This document shows, piece by piece, positions 7,958-17,090 of a stretch of 64,000 nucleotides of DNA. How positions within the stretch are numbered: position 1 is the stretch's first letter; each line of letters opens with the position of its first letter. The notes beneath the pieces were generated by a model. The model saw nothing but the letters and a program-made list of their open reading frames with translations, ran no database searches and was not told the origin of the DNA. This DNA is from Lachnospiraceae bacterium XBD2001 (lineage in GTDB: Bacteria > Bacillota > Clostridia > Lachnospirales > Lachnospiraceae), in contig FPAN01000002.1 of assembly GCA_900116395.1 (NCBI GenBank), positions 62,001-126,000 of the forward strand, written 5' to 3'. The translations under genes were made by a program, and so were the position numbers.

Positions 7958-10900
7958 ATGTCATTCGTCCATCTACATACACATACGGAATATTCCCTGC
8001 TGGATGGCTCCAACAAGATTGTGGAGTATGTTGCCAAAGTTAAGGATATGGGCATGACGGCAGCTGCCATTACGGACCATGGTGTCATGTATGGTGTCAT
8101 TGACTTCTACAAAGAATGCAAGAAGGCCGGCATCAATCCGGTGCTTGGCTGTGAGGTCTACGTAGCTCCGGGGTCTAGATTTGAACGGGAATTATCCCAT
8201 GGCGAAGATCGTTATTACCATCTGATTCTGTTGGCGGAGAACAATCTTGGCTATGCCAATTTAATGAAAATCGTATCCATCGGATTCGTGGATGGATATT
8301 ACTATAAGCCTCGTGTGGATTTTGAAACATTGGAGAAATACCACGAAGGCATTATCTGTTTGAGCGCCTGTCTGGCCGGCGAAGTGGCTCGACTGTTGGA
8401 GCGCGGCCTCTATGACGAGGCCAAGGCAGTGGCGTTAAAATACGAAGCATGCTTCGGCAAAGGTAATTATTTCCTGGAGATGCAGGACCATGGAATCCCT
8501 GCGCAGCGCACGGTGAACCAGGGCCTTCTTCGTATGTCCCAGGAGACGGGAATCGAGTTGGTATGTACCAACGACTGCCACTACACCAATGCGGAAGATG
8601 CGGATGCCCATGATCTTCTTTTGTGTATCCAGACCGGTAAGAAGGTACAGGACGAAGACCGCATGCGCTATGAGGGCGGCCAGTATTACGTCAAGAGTGA
8701 AGACGAGATGCGCAGTCTCTTTTCCTATGCACCGCAGGCGTTGGAAAACACACAAAAAATTGCGGACCGCTGTCATGTGGAAATTGAATTCGGTAACACC
8801 AAGTTGCCGCATTTTGAGGTGCCGGAAGGTTATGATTCCTGGACCTATCTGAATAAGTTATGTCACGACGGATTGGAGCGACGCTATGCAGCATCCAAGA
8901 CGCCGGAAGAGTTAGAGAAGATTCGTACCCAGCTGGACTATGAGCTGGGGGTTATTAAGCGTATGGGTTACGTGGATTATTTCCTGATTGTATGGGATTT
9001 TATCAACTACGCCCGTATGAATGGAATTCCGGTAGGACCGGGACGAGGCTCCGCAGCCGGAAGTCTGGTGTCTTACACCACCGGAATTACAGATATCGAT
9101 CCGATTCGCTACAGCTTGCTTTTTGAGCGATTTTTGAATCCGGAACGTGTATCCATGCCCGATATCGACGTGGACATCTGCTACGAGCGACGTGGCGAAG
9201 TCATCGACTACGTAGTGGATAAGTATGGCAAGGACTGTGTGACCCAGATTGTAACCTTCGGTACCATGAAGGCCAAGAATGCCATTCGTGACGTGGGACG
9301 TGTGTTGGATTTGCCATATACCTATGTGGATAGTGTTGCCAAGCAGATTCCCAATGTGTTGAACATTACCATTGCGGATGCTCTGAAGCTGAATCCGGAA
9401 TTGAAGACCATGTACGATACCGATGAGACGGTGAAGAGCCTGATCGATTATGCCATGCGCTTAGAGGGACTGCCGCGAAATACCTCCATGCATGCAGCAG
9501 GTGTGGTAATTGCCAGCAAGCCGATGGATGAGTTCGTTCCGGTTGCCAAGGGCGCGGACGGAACCATTGTGACCCAGTTTACCATGGTTACCATTGAGGA
9601 ACTTGGCCTGTTAAAAATGGACTTCTTGGGTCTTCGTACCTTAACTGTTATTAACGATGCGGTCAAAATGATTCGTGCCAATACCGGCCGTGACATCGAT
9701 TTTCGTAATATGGAATGCGATGACCCGAAGGTCTTCGAGTTGATTTCCAGCGGACGATGCGAAGGTATCTTCCAGTTGGAGAGCGGTGGTATGAAAGGCT
9801 TCATGAAGGAGCTGCATCCGGAGAGCTTAGAGGATGTTATTGCGGGAATTTCCCTGTATCGTCCGGGCCCAATGGATTTCATTCCCAATTACATTCGCGG
9901 TAAGAACGATAAGGCCTCCATCCGCTATGAGACGCCGGAGTTGGAGCCGATTTTGAAGGCAACCTACGGATGTATCGTCTACCAGGAACAGGTTATGCAG
10001 ATTTTCCAGAATCTGGCCGGCTACTCCATGGGACAGGCGGACAATATCCGACGTGCCATGTCCAAGAAAAAACAATACGTCATCGATGCGGAGCGCGCCA
10101 ACTTCGTAGACGGTAATGCCGAGGAGAATATTCCGGGATGTGTGGGCAACGGCATCGATCGGGATGCGGCCAACCGAATTTACGACAGCATGGTGGATTT
10201 CGCCAAGTATGCGTTTAATAAATCCCATGCGGCCTGCTATGCGGTCGTTGCATATCAGACGGCATATTTGAAATTGTATTATCCGAAGGAATTCATGGCA
10301 GCGCTGATGACATCGGTTATTGATAGTGCCAGTGGCAAGATTGCCAACTACATTCAGGTGTGCCGTGATATGAATATTCCGGTACTGCCGCCGGATATCA
10401 ATGCCGGAGAAGGTGTCTTCTCCGTTGACGGCGACGGCATTCGCTATGGTATGTATGCCATTAAGAGTGTGGGACGTCCGGTAATCGACCACATCGTGGA
10501 AGAGCGTAAGGCCCACGGACCATATAAGAACTTAGAGGAATTCATTAATCGGGTAAACGGCCGGGAAGTCAATAAGCGAAGCTTAGAGAATCTCATTAAG
10601 GCCGGAGCCATGGACTGTTTGGAAGGCAATCGCCGACAGAAGGTCTATGTGTTCCCGATGATTCTCGATAGTGTTAACGAGTCCAAGAAGAAAAACATGG
10701 AAGGCCAGGTCTCTTTGTTTGATTTGGTACCGGAAGAGACCAAGTCCAGCTTCGAGATTCAGTTCCCGGATCAGCCGGAGTTTGATAAGGAAGTGAAGCT
10801 GGCTTTTGAAAAAGAGGTGCTTGGCATCTATGTCAGCGGACATCCTCTGGAAGATTATCTTGACGTGATGGGGCGCATCTGTACGGCTAAGTCTACAGAC

Positions 10901-11452
10901 TTTTTGTTGCAGGAACCGGAAGAAGGCGATATGACCGGCGAGGATGCCACCACTATTGTCAAAGACAAGCAGAAGGTTACCGTTGGCGGTATGATCGTTG
11001 ACGTGCGGACCATTTTTACCAAGAAGAACCAGATGATGGCCTACGTCACCATCGAGGATTTGTACGGAACCATGGAAGTCATTGTTTTTCCGCGGGATTT
11101 CGAGCGGAACCGTCGGGTATTGGTGGAGGACAGCAAAGTCTTCATCTCCGGTCGTGTAGATGCCCAGGAAGAGAAGGATGCGAAGCTGTTATGCGAAAGC
11201 GTGACACCGTTCGAAGAGATTTCCAAGACTTTGTGGATTCAGTTTGAGACCAAGGAAGACTATGAATCCATGGAGCAGGGGCTGTTTGATGCCATTGCAG
11301 GAAACGAAGGCCGCGATCACATCAAAATATACGTGAAGAATCCCAAGGCAATTAAGGAACTTCCAAGTAAATACAATATTTGTGCCGACCGGGAGACCGT
11401 ACAAAAGTTGTCCGAGAAATTCGGTGCGGATAATGTGAAAGTTGTATCATAA
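7958..11452 (+). CDS. dnaE: DNA polymerase III subunit alpha
   Basis: The C-family replicative polymerase DnaE, 1164 residues, close to the usual 1100-1170. The N-terminal PHP domain starts with FVHLHTHTEYSLLDG. The polymerase active site shows DIDVD at 402-406 and the third acidic residue D555 in KMDFLGLRTLT. PGRGSAAGSLVSY (glycine-rich motif) and the helix-hairpin-helix region follow. An OB-fold of the tRNA_anti type lies near residues 1008-1055 (VTVGGMIVDVRT onward). AAGGAG precedes the ATG. Clostridia normally also carry PolC as the main leading-strand enzyme; it is not in this window. Confidence 0.97.
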   Translation: MSFVHLHTHTEYSLLDGSNKIVEYVAKVKDMGMTAAAITDHGVMYGVIDFYKECKKAGINPVLGCEVYVAPGSRFERELSHGEDRYYHLILLAENNLGYANLMKIVSIGFVDGYYYKPRVDFETLEKYHEGIICLSACLAGEVARLLERGLYDEAKAVALKYEACFGKGNYFLEMQDHGIPAQRTVNQGLLRMSQETGIELVCTNDCHYTNAEDADAHDLLLCIQTGKKVQDEDRMRYEGGQYYVKSEDEMRSLFSYAPQALENTQKIADRCHVEIEFGNTKLPHFEVPEGYDSWTYLNKLCHDGLERRYAASKTPEELEKIRTQLDYELGVIKRMGYVDYFLIVWDFINYARMNGIPVGPGRGSAAGSLVSYTTGITDIDPIRYSLLFERFLNPERVSMPDIDVDICYERRGEVIDYVVDKYGKDCVTQIVTFGTMKAKNAIRDVGRVLDLPYTYVDSVAKQIPNVLNITIADALKLNPELKTMYDTDETVKSLIDYAMRLEGLPRNTSMHAAGVVIASKPMDEFVPVAKGADGTIVTQFTMVTIEELGLLKMDFLGLRTLTVINDAVKMIRANTGRDIDFRNMECDDPKVFELISSGRCEGIFQLESGGMKGFMKELHPESLEDVIAGISLYRPGPMDFIPNYIRGKNDKASIRYETPELEPILKATYGCIVYQEQVMQIFQNLAGYSMGQADNIRRAMSKKKQYVIDAERANFVDGNAEENIPGCVGNGIDRDAANRIYDSMVDFAKYAFNKSHAACYAVVAYQTAYLKLYYPKEFMAALMTSVIDSASGKIANYIQVCRDMNIPVLPPDINAGEGVFSVDGDGIRYGMYAIKSVGRPVIDHIVEERKAHGPYKNLEEFINRVNGREVNKRSLENLIKAGAMDCLEGNRRQKVYVFPMILDSVNESKKKNMEGQVSLFDLVPEETKSSFEIQFPDQPEFDKEVKLAFEKEVLGIYVSGHPLEDYLDVMGRICTAKSTDFLLQEPEEGDMTGEDATTIVKDKQKVTVGGMIVDVRTIFTKKNQMMAYVTIEDLYGTMEVIVFPRDFERNRRVLVEDSKVFISGRVDAQEEKDAKLLCESVTPFEEISKTLWIQFETKEDYESMEQGLFDAIAGNEGRDHIKIYVKNPKAIKELPSKYNICADRETVQKLSEKFGADNVKVVS

Positions 11453-11467
11453 AAACTTCAAAAATTG

Positions 11468-11496
11468 TTGAATTTGCAAAGAAAAGTGATTAAAAT
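11468..11496 (+). promoter_or_regulatory. promoter of pfkA
   Basis: -35 TTGAAT (11468-11473) and -10 TAAAAT (11491-11496) with a 17-base spacer, 64 bp before the chosen pfkA ATG. Confidence 0.7.
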
Positions 11497-11559
11497 AAAT
11501 GCTGTGAATTTATGAAATGAAGTTATGTGTTATTTCAACTGGAACGGAGGAATTTGCAA

Positions 11560-12537
11560 ATGGCAAAAGAAGTTAACACAATCGGCGTACTGACCAGCGG
11601 TGGCGATGCACCGGGAATGAACGCTGCAATCCGTGCAGTTGTCCGTGAAGCAATTGCAAAAGGAAAAAAGGTTAAGGGAATTCGTCGTGGATACGCCGGA
11701 CTCTTAGAAGAAGAGATTATTGATATGGACGCACACAGCGTATCCGATATCATTTCTCGCGGTGGTACTATTCTTCAGACCGCTCGTTGCCTTGAGTTCA
11801 AGGAAGAGGAGTATCAGAAGAAGGGTGCTGATATTTGCAAGAAGCACGGAATAGATGGCTTGGTAGTAATCGGCGGAGACGGTTCTTTCCAGGGTGCGCA
11901 GAAGCTGGCGGACCATGGTATTAATACCATCGGCATCCCTGGAACCATTGACTTGGATATTGACTGTACCGAGTATACCATCGGATTTGATACTGCAGTA
12001 AATACCGCTATGGAAGCAATCGATAAGGTACGTGATACCTCTACTTCCCATGAGCGTTGTTCTATCATCGAGGTAATGGGTCGTGGTGCAGGATACATCG
12101 CATTGTGGTGTGGTATCGCCAACGGTGCAGAGGATGTTCTTCTGCCGGAGCGTTATGACTATGATGAGCAGGCGCTTGTAAATCACATTATCGATGGCCG
12201 TAAGAAGGGTAAGCAGCATCACATCATTATCAATGCTGAGGGTATCGGACATTCCGCATCCATGGCTAAGCGTATTGAGGCTGCAACCGGAGTAGAGACG
12301 AGAGCATCCATCCTCGGACATATGCAAAGAGGTGGTTCTCCTACTGCGAAGGATCGTGTGTATGCATCTACTATGGGATGTCTTGCAGTTGATTTGTTAT
12401 GCGAAGGTAAGAGCAATCGTGTAGTTGGATATCGTCATGGTGAGTTCGTTGATTTCGATATCGATGAAGCATTATCCATGAAGAAGGAAGTTGACGAGTA
12501 TCAGGTTAAGATCTGTCACGACCTTTCCAACTCATAA
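11560..12537 (+). CDS. pfkA: 6-phosphofructokinase, ATP-dependent type
   Basis: Phosphorylates fructose 6-phosphate to fructose 1,6-bisphosphate in glycolysis. The ATG at 11560 is chosen because CGGAGG lies about 9 bases before it and the protein then starts MAKEVNTIGVLTSGGDAPG; a GTG further upstream would place the SD inside the gene. Length is 325 residues. The nucleotide motif GGDGS (105-109) points to ATP rather than pyrophosphate use. The catalytic loop reads GTIDLDIDCTEYTIG with D131; the residue between the two aspartates is Leu where E. coli PfkA has Asn. It has its own promoter and terminator. The call is firm; the kinetic effect of the Leu substitution is unknown. Confidence 0.94.
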   Translation: MAKEVNTIGVLTSGGDAPGMNAAIRAVVREAIAKGKKVKGIRRGYAGLLEEEIIDMDAHSVSDIISRGGTILQTARCLEFKEEEYQKKGADICKKHGIDGLVVIGGDGSFQGAQKLADHGINTIGIPGTIDLDIDCTEYTIGFDTAVNTAMEAIDKVRDTSTSHERCSIIEVMGRGAGYIALWCGIANGAEDVLLPERYDYDEQALVNHIIDGRKKGKQHHIIINAEGIGHSASMAKRIEAATGVETRASILGHMQRGGSPTAKDRVYASTMGCLAVDLLCEGKSNRVVGYRHGEFVDFDIDEALSMKKEVDEYQVKICHDLSNS

Positions 12538-12555
12538 GAGTTACAATGTATTAAG

Positions 12556-12582
12556 AAGCCAGCGCATTGCGCTGGCTTTTTC
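12556..12582 (+). terminator. intrinsic terminator after pfkA
   Basis: AAGCCAGCGCA/TGCGCTGGCTT (12556-12578) followed by T5. The next gene starts 16 bases later, so read-through or a promoter within the terminator must supply it. Confidence 0.88.
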
Positions 12583-12597
12583 TACGCGAGGAAGAGT

Positions 12598-13377
12598 ATG
12601 ATCGAAAGTAAAAGCAACCAACAGGTAAAACGGGTGATACAACTTCAGACCAAGGCCAAGGCTCGCCGGGAAGAGAATGCTTTTGTGGTAGAGGGCCCGC
12701 GGATGGTGTCCGAGACACCGGCACACTTGCTGCGCAAAGTCTTCGTGTCGGAACATCCGACGGAAGAGGTGGAGCAGGCGCTGTTGTCATTGGACTCATC
12801 CTTGGTAGAGCAGGTGGCGGATTCCGTTTTTAAGACCATGTCGGAAACGGTTACCCCACAAGGAGTTTTGGCAATTGTGACGAAGCCGGAATATGGGTTG
12901 GAAACTTTCTTTCGGAGGGAAAATGGGCTATACTTAATACTAGAGAACATTCAGGATCCGGGGAATTTGGGAACCATGCTTCGCACGGCAGAAGGTGCCG
13001 GTGTAGATGGTGTGATTATGAGCCGGGATACCGTGGATTTGTTTTCCCCGAAGGTGGTACGTTCCACCATGGGTAGTTTGTATCGCATGCCATATCTGAT
13101 TACCGATAATCTGGCGGCGACCATCAATGATATGAAGCGTCGTGGAATCTGTGTCTATGCAGCACATCTGCAGGCAACGGAATACTACGATGAATTGGAT
13201 TATACCAAGGGAAGTGCGTTCCTCATTGGTAATGAAGGCAACGGTCTTCGCCCTGAGACGGCAAGCTTAGCCTCCTCGGGATTGAAGATTCCTATGGCCG
13301 GCCGTGTGGAATCATTGAATGCGGCCATGGCAGCGGGCGTTTTGATGTATGAAGCATCCAGACAGCGTCGCAGCTAG
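12598..13377 (+). CDS. TrmH (SpoU)-family RNA 2'-O-methyltransferase
   Basis: A 259-residue SAM-dependent RNA ribose methyltransferase with an N-terminal substrate-binding domain (SpoU_sub_bind-like) and the C-terminal trefoil-knot SPOUT domain. The three SpoU motifs are visible: ENIQDPGNLGTMLRTAEGAG, then FLIGNEGNGLRPE, and finally ESLNAAMAAGVLMYE at the C-terminus. Length and layout match the RlmB/TrmH-like proteins often placed near pheST or rplT in Bacillota; here the neighbour is pfkA. Whether the target is 23S rRNA or a tRNA cannot be told. GAGGAAGAGT lies just before the ATG. Confidence 0.9.
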   Translation: MIESKSNQQVKRVIQLQTKAKARREENAFVVEGPRMVSETPAHLLRKVFVSEHPTEEVEQALLSLDSSLVEQVADSVFKTMSETVTPQGVLAIVTKPEYGLETFFRRENGLYLILENIQDPGNLGTMLRTAEGAGVDGVIMSRDTVDLFSPKVVRSTMGSLYRMPYLITDNLAATINDMKRRGICVYAAHLQATEYYDELDYTKGSAFLIGNEGNGLRPETASLASSGLKIPMAGRVESLNAAMAAGVLMYEASRQRRS

Positions 13378-13406
13378 ACAAAAACGAATCGGATATTGGA
13401 GATCGT

Positions 13407-13670
13407 ATGAGAATATGGTTTAAGGAATGGTGCGACAATCATCTCATCCGGGATGTGGTGATTGAGAATGACGGGGAGGACACCCGTACGCACAAAGTTT
13501 TTGGTGCACTGGAAGAGGCCTGTGTACAGTTGGATTTGGGAAAACCCATCTGGTTAGAGTCTACGATTGCGCAGTTTAAGCGCAACGGCAAAGCCAGATT
13601 TACGCAAGATAGTTTTATTGAGGAAATCCCTTTTGATTATCTGGAGATTCACGTAATCGAAGAGGATTAG
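13407..13670 (+). CDS. conserved hypothetical small protein
   Basis: An 87-residue acidic protein, no signal peptide, membrane segment or cysteine-metal motif. It begins MRIWFKEWCDNHLIRDVVIEND and has alternating hydrophobic strands and a central segment ACVQLDLGKPIWLESTIAQF, suggesting a small alpha/beta fold. It lies 29 bp after the SpoU methyltransferase and 31 bp before an alarmone synthetase, on the same strand. I do not recognise a named family; no function is proposed. Confidence 0.75.
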   Translation: MRIWFKEWCDNHLIRDVVIENDGEDTRTHKVFGALEEACVQLDLGKPIWLESTIAQFKRNGKARFTQDSFIEEIPFDYLEIHVIEED

Positions 13671-13701
13671 GCCTACAATAGGATATAAGAGGTTAGGAAC
13701 T

Positions 13702-14424
13702 ATGGATCAAGCAGAATATGTGAAGTTGTGTCGGGATGAGGGCATTGATACCTGGAACTCCATCATGCTACTTTACAATGCAGCAATCAAGGAAATGGCT
13801 ACCAAGGTAGAGATCCTTAACGACGAGTTTCAGCACACACACCAGTACAATCCGATTGAATACGTGAAGTCACGTGTGAAGCGTCCGGAGAGTATTATTA
13901 AAAAATTAAAAAATTACGGCTACGAAGAGAGCATCGAGAACATGGTAAATTACTGCAACGATATTGCAGGATTCCGTATTGTTTGCTCTTTTACTTCGGA
14001 TATCTACCGCATGGCAGATATGATTGGTGGCCAGAATGATATTACGGTAATCTCCATTAAGGATTACATCAAGAATCCGAAGGACAGCGGATACAAGAGC
14101 TATCATATGTTGGTATCCATTCCGATTTTCCTGTCGGATAAGGTGGTAGATACCAAGGTAGAGATCCAGATTCGAACCATTGCAATGGACTTCTGGGCTA
14201 GCTTAGAGCATAAGATTTACTATAAGTTCGAAGGCAATGCGCCGGACTATATTAGTAGAGACTTAAGAGAGTGCTCCGGTATTGTATCGATGCTGGATGC
14301 AAAAATGTTATCATTGAACAATGCAATTATGGATGCGAAGAAAGAGCAGATCGAAGCGAAGGCGCACGAGAAGCTGGAACAGCGCATGGCAGAACGAGGC
14401 GAGACCTACAATCCGAACATCTGA
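13702..14424 (+). CDS. small alarmone synthetase, RelA/SpoT nucleotidyltransferase domain (RelQ/YjbM-like)
   Basis: A 240-residue single-domain (p)ppGpp synthetase that transfers pyrophosphate from ATP to GDP or GTP during stress. It lacks the hydrolase, TGS and ACT domains of long Rel proteins. Visible motifs are RVKRPESIIKKLKNYG (58-73, ATP binding), DIAGFRIVC (87-95), DYIKNPKDSGYKSYHM (121-136, substrate loop) and EIQIRTIAMDFWASLEHK (154-171) with the essential Glu. A C-terminal helix extends to residue 240, as in RelQ tetramers. GAGGTTAGGAACT precedes the ATG. Family call firm; RelQ versus RelP not certain. Confidence 0.92.
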   Translation: MDQAEYVKLCRDEGIDTWNSIMLLYNAAIKEMATKVEILNDEFQHTHQYNPIEYVKSRVKRPESIIKKLKNYGYEESIENMVNYCNDIAGFRIVCSFTSDIYRMADMIGGQNDITVISIKDYIKNPKDSGYKSYHMLVSIPIFLSDKVVDTKVEIQIRTIAMDFWASLEHKIYYKFEGNAPDYISRDLRECSGIVSMLDAKMLSLNNAIMDAKKEQIEAKAHEKLEQRMAERGETYNPNI

Positions 14425-14428
14425 TATC

Positions 14429-14452
14429 GGACATACATTCGTGTGTCCTTTG
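14429..14452 (+). terminator. weak hairpin after the alarmone synthetase gene
   Basis: GGACATAC/GTGTGTCC (14429-14436 with 14441-14448), one wobble pair, followed by only TTTG. A TATAAT-like box at 14470-14475 downstream may restart transcription for the next small gene; its -35 is not clear. Confidence 0.4.
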
Positions 14453-14519
14453 TGTGTCCCAAATGAAGGTATAATCCTTCCATACCCAATTTGGAGACGT
14501 AGCAAAAGAGGTGTATGCT

Positions 14520-14774
14520 ATGGATGTAGTAATGAAAGAACATTTTAATCAGTTGACAGAAGTGGTTGATTCCACACAGGAAATGCTGGTTGATCTGGAA
14601 AAGGTAGTACGCTCTGAAGAACGTCGTCAAAAAAGGTGTATCAATCCGTTGGACGAGAAATCACAGACGAAGGAGATACAAACAACGGAAGTGATTATTG
14701 ACCGCCTGGATGGCATCGTGGATAACGTAGAGTTTGCTACAAGTATACTTGAAGAGATCGTGTATGCCAGCTAA
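14520..14774 (+). CDS. small hypothetical helical protein
   Basis: 84 residues from the ATG at 14520, chosen because AGAGGTG lies 7-13 bases before it; a GTG at 14511 overlaps that site. The protein is highly charged and predicted helical: residues 3-36 and 55-82 both show heptad-like hydrophobic spacing, consistent with a coiled-coil hairpin. It has one cysteine (C40) and no membrane segment. It is expressed in the same direction as the alarmone synthetase, with a TATAAT at 14470. I do not recognise the family. Confidence 0.65.
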   Translation: MDVVMKEHFNQLTEVVDSTQEMLVDLEKVVRSEERRQKRCINPLDEKSQTKEIQTTEVIIDRLDGIVDNVEFATSILEEIVYAS

Positions 14775-14849
14775 GAGATTTTGGGTTTTTCTTTATCCTC
14801 CTTCCCCGAAGAATGACTCAATGAAAGAAATGTAATAACTATGAGCGAA

Positions 14850-14885
14850 GAAAAGATCATCGATTACGGTGGTCTTTTCTTTTTT
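14850..14885 (+). terminator. intrinsic terminator
   Basis: A 13-bp stem GAAAAGATCATCG/CGGTGGTCTTTTC with two G-T wobbles and loop ATTA, followed by T-rich sequence to 14885. Confidence 0.85.
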
Positions 14886-14940
14886 GCAAAAAACGCATTT
14901 ATGGAACAAATATGAATACAAAATACGTTAGGATGTCCTA

Positions 14941-14969
14941 TTGAATTGTGTACGTGAAAATGATACAAT
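14941..14969 (+). promoter_or_regulatory. promoter of the ispE operon
   Basis: -35 TTGAAT (14941-14946) and -10 TACAAT (14964-14969) with a 17-base spacer. It overlaps the upstream part of the longest ispE reading frame, which supports the later start at 15008. Confidence 0.8.
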
Positions 14970-15007
14970 GCACTTTGTATACAGATAAAATACGGGAAGA
15001 GTATGGA

Positions 15008-15889
15008 ATGATGCGAGAAATAACGCGAAAAGCATATGCAAAAATCAACCTGGGACTGGACGTACTAGGCATTCTACCCAATGGATATCATCAGGTGAAG
15101 ATGATTATGCAGACGGTGGACTTGTACGATACCGTGACGATTCGTCGCACCGAAGCATCCGGGATTACCATGGATGTTACGGTAGAAGAGAAGACGGCGA
15201 CCTTAGAGGCAGATGAGCATAATTTGTGCGTGAAGGCAGCGAAATGCTTACTTTCCCATGCAGGACGCGAGGCAGAAGGACTTCATATATCCTTGGTGAA
15301 ACGTATCCCGATCGCAGCGGGAATGGCCGGTGGAAGTACCGACGCAGCTGCGGTATTTCTTGGGTTGAACGAACTCTTAGAGCTTGGATACAGCAAGGAA
15401 GAATTGATGGAGTTGGCCGTAACCGTTGGGGCAGATGTTCCTTATTGTATTATGGGCGGAACAGCCTTATCGGAAGGTATCGGCGAAGAGTTGACCAAGC
15501 TACCGGATGCTCCGGCATGGAGCGTCTTAATCGGGAAGCCGCCAATCGACGTATCTACCAAGTTTGTATATGAACATTTGGATGCGGCCGAGGATATCGA
15601 CCATCCGGATATTGATGGATTGCAGGAAGCGCTGGCCGGGAAGGATTTGTCTGCCGCTGCGGCGAAGATGGGCAATGTCCTTGCAACCGTAACGGAACCT
15701 GCGTATCCGGTAATTACAGAGATTAAACAATTAATGATGCAACAGGGGGCAGAGGTTGCACTGATGACGGGAAGCGGTCCGACCGTGTTTGGCATTTTTG
15801 CCAAGGAAGAGGACTGCCAAGCGGCGGAAGAGGCACTTCGTGCAAGTAACTTATGCCAACAGGTGCATAGGACTCATTTGATCGCATAA
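15008..15889 (+). CDS. ispE: 4-(cytidine 5'-diphospho)-2-C-methyl-D-erythritol kinase
   Basis: GHMP-family kinase of the MEP (non-mevalonate) isoprenoid pathway; phosphorylates CDP-ME with ATP. With the ATG at 15008 (GGAAGA 7 bases upstream) the product has 293 residues, the normal size. Motifs are AYAKINLGLDVLG at the N-terminus, the ATP-binding glycine-rich loop IPIAAGMAGGSTDAAA, GADVPYC with the catalytic Asp, and MTGSGPTVFG near the C-terminus. The upstream in-frame ATG region contains the promoter and is rejected as coding. A GntR regulator follows 18 bp downstream, a common neighbour of ispE in Lachnospiraceae. Confidence 0.95.
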   Translation: MMREITRKAYAKINLGLDVLGILPNGYHQVKMIMQTVDLYDTVTIRRTEASGITMDVTVEEKTATLEADEHNLCVKAAKCLLSHAGREAEGLHISLVKRIPIAAGMAGGSTDAAAVFLGLNELLELGYSKEELMELAVTVGADVPYCIMGGTALSEGIGEELTKLPDAPAWSVLIGKPPIDVSTKFVYEHLDAAEDIDHPDIDGLQEALAGKDLSAAAAKMGNVLATVTEPAYPVITEIKQLMMQQGAEVALMTGSGPTVFGIFAKEEDCQAAEEALRASNLCQQVHRTHLIA

Positions 15890-15907
15890 GTAAAAAGGAG
15901 AACATGC

Positions 15908-16642
15908 ATGAACGGAGAATTGAAACTGGATATGGACGCATATTTGCCACTGCGAGATGTGGTATTTAATACCCTGCGTGATGCAATACTGAAGGGTGAG
16001 TTAGAACCGGGAGAACGTCTGATGGAGATCCATCTGGCAGAGAAGTTAGGCGTTAGCCGTACCCCGATTCGTGAAGCCATCCGTATGTTGGAGCAGGAAG
16101 GTCTGGCAATTACGGTACCGAGAAAGGGTGCCCAGGTTGCTAAGATGACAGAGAAAGACTTGGAAGACGTATTGGAGATTCGTGACGCGCTGGATGAACT
16201 GGCTGCTATCGGAGCTTGTAAGCATATGTCTCCGGAGATTTTGGAAGAGCTGAACAAGGCGATGAAGAGCTTCGAGGAGGCTATTGCAGCCGGAGAGGTA
16301 CGTCGTATCGTAGAGGCGGACGAAGCGTTCCACAATGTGATTTATCGTGCGTCCGATAATCCGAAGCTGGAAGCGATTGCATTGAATCTGAAGGAGCAGA
16401 TGTATCGCTACCGCTATGAGTACATTAAGGATAATGCAGACTACAGCCGCTTGATTGCAGAGCATAATGCAATTACGGAGGGCCTGAAAAACGGGGACAG
16501 AGAATATGTGCGCGAAGTGATGCATACCCATCTGGAGAACCAGGTAGAGGGTGTGAAGAACGTGATTCGCAAGCAGGAAGAAAGTGCCCAGAAGAAGGAA
16601 GAGAAAGGACCACGTTCCTGGAGAACGAATCCATATGTATAG
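15908..16642 (+). CDS. GntR-family regulator with FCD domain
   Basis: A 244-residue repressor of the FadR subfamily. The N-terminal winged helix spans about residues 12-78 (LRDVVFNTLRDAILKGELEPG, then SRTPIREAIRMLEQEGL), and the C-terminal all-helical FCD ligand domain spans about 85-215, with RDALDELAA, a DEAFHNVIYRASDN metal/ligand segment and HNAITEGLKNGD. The two His and one Asp typical of metal-binding FCD domains are present. The ligand is unknown. The stop overlaps the start of the DUF1934 gene, so the two are translationally coupled. Confidence 0.9.
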   Translation: MNGELKLDMDAYLPLRDVVFNTLRDAILKGELEPGERLMEIHLAEKLGVSRTPIREAIRMLEQEGLAITVPRKGAQVAKMTEKDLEDVLEIRDALDELAAIGACKHMSPEILEELNKAMKSFEEAIAAGEVRRIVEADEAFHNVIYRASDNPKLEAIALNLKEQMYRYRYEYIKDNADYSRLIAEHNAITEGLKNGDREYVREVMHTHLENQVEGVKNVIRKQEESAQKKEEKGPRSWRTNPYV

Positions 16643-17072
16643 AGAAGAACCAACGGAAGTAACATTAACCATGCAATCCTTAGAGGTTGCCTATGATGAG
16701 CAGGGTGCGGAAGAGAACCGGGAAGAACGGGTCTGCAGGGCTACCTGCTTCTTGAAGGGCGAGAAGCTCTATTTGCAATACGAAGAGGGAGAGGATGGCG
16801 CAGTTACCAAGACCATGTTGGTCATTACGGAGGATGAGTTGATTGTGCGCAGAAAAGGCGCCATGGAGTCCCGCATGCAGTTTCGCCGGGGACTGACGTA
16901 TTCCTTTTTGTACCATACACCTTATGGGGATGTGCCGCTTACCATAGCGACCAAAGAACTAACTTCAGAACGAACTGAGAAGGCAATAAAAATCCACCTC
17001 GCTTATGACATTCTGTCACAGAACGAGGTGGTAAGCTTTCATCAGATGCAATTGGAAGCCAGAGCGAATTGA
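16635..17072 (+). CDS. DUF1934 domain protein
   Basis: A 145-residue beta-rich protein of the DUF1934 family, a small calycin-like barrel found across Bacillota with no assigned activity. The ATG at 16635 is chosen because it gives the normal family length and overlaps the regulator stop by 8 bases; a GGAGA site is 11-15 bases upstream. Recognisable segments are LKGEKLYLQYEE, MLVITEDELIVRRKG, and TYSFLYHTPYGDVPLTIATKEL. It is convergent with the next gene with no intergenic base between the stop codons. Confidence 0.82.
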   Translation: MYREEPTEVTLTMQSLEVAYDEQGAEENREERVCRATCFLKGEKLYLQYEEGEDGAVTKTMLVITEDELIVRRKGAMESRMQFRRGLTYSFLYHTPYGDVPLTIATKELTSERTEKAIKIHLAYDILSQNEVVSFHQMQLEARAN

Positions 17073-17090
17073 TTATTTGCTCTGGTTTAA
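17059..17090 (+). terminator. stem-loop overlapping both convergent stop codons
   Basis: CCAGAGC (17059-17065) pairs with GCTCTGG (17079-17085), followed on the + strand by TTTAATTCTTT. The hairpin covers the stop codons of the DUF1934 gene and the gene on the - strand, so it could end + strand transcription. The U tract is imperfect. Confidence 0.45.

Noticed and set aside
11527-11559. GTG start for PfkA
   Set aside because: It would put CGGAGG inside the gene, and the added residues do not match the family N-terminus.
14948-15007. Longer N-terminus for IspE
   Set aside because: This stretch contains the -10 of a good promoter, and the SD GGAAGA is placed for the ATG at 15008.
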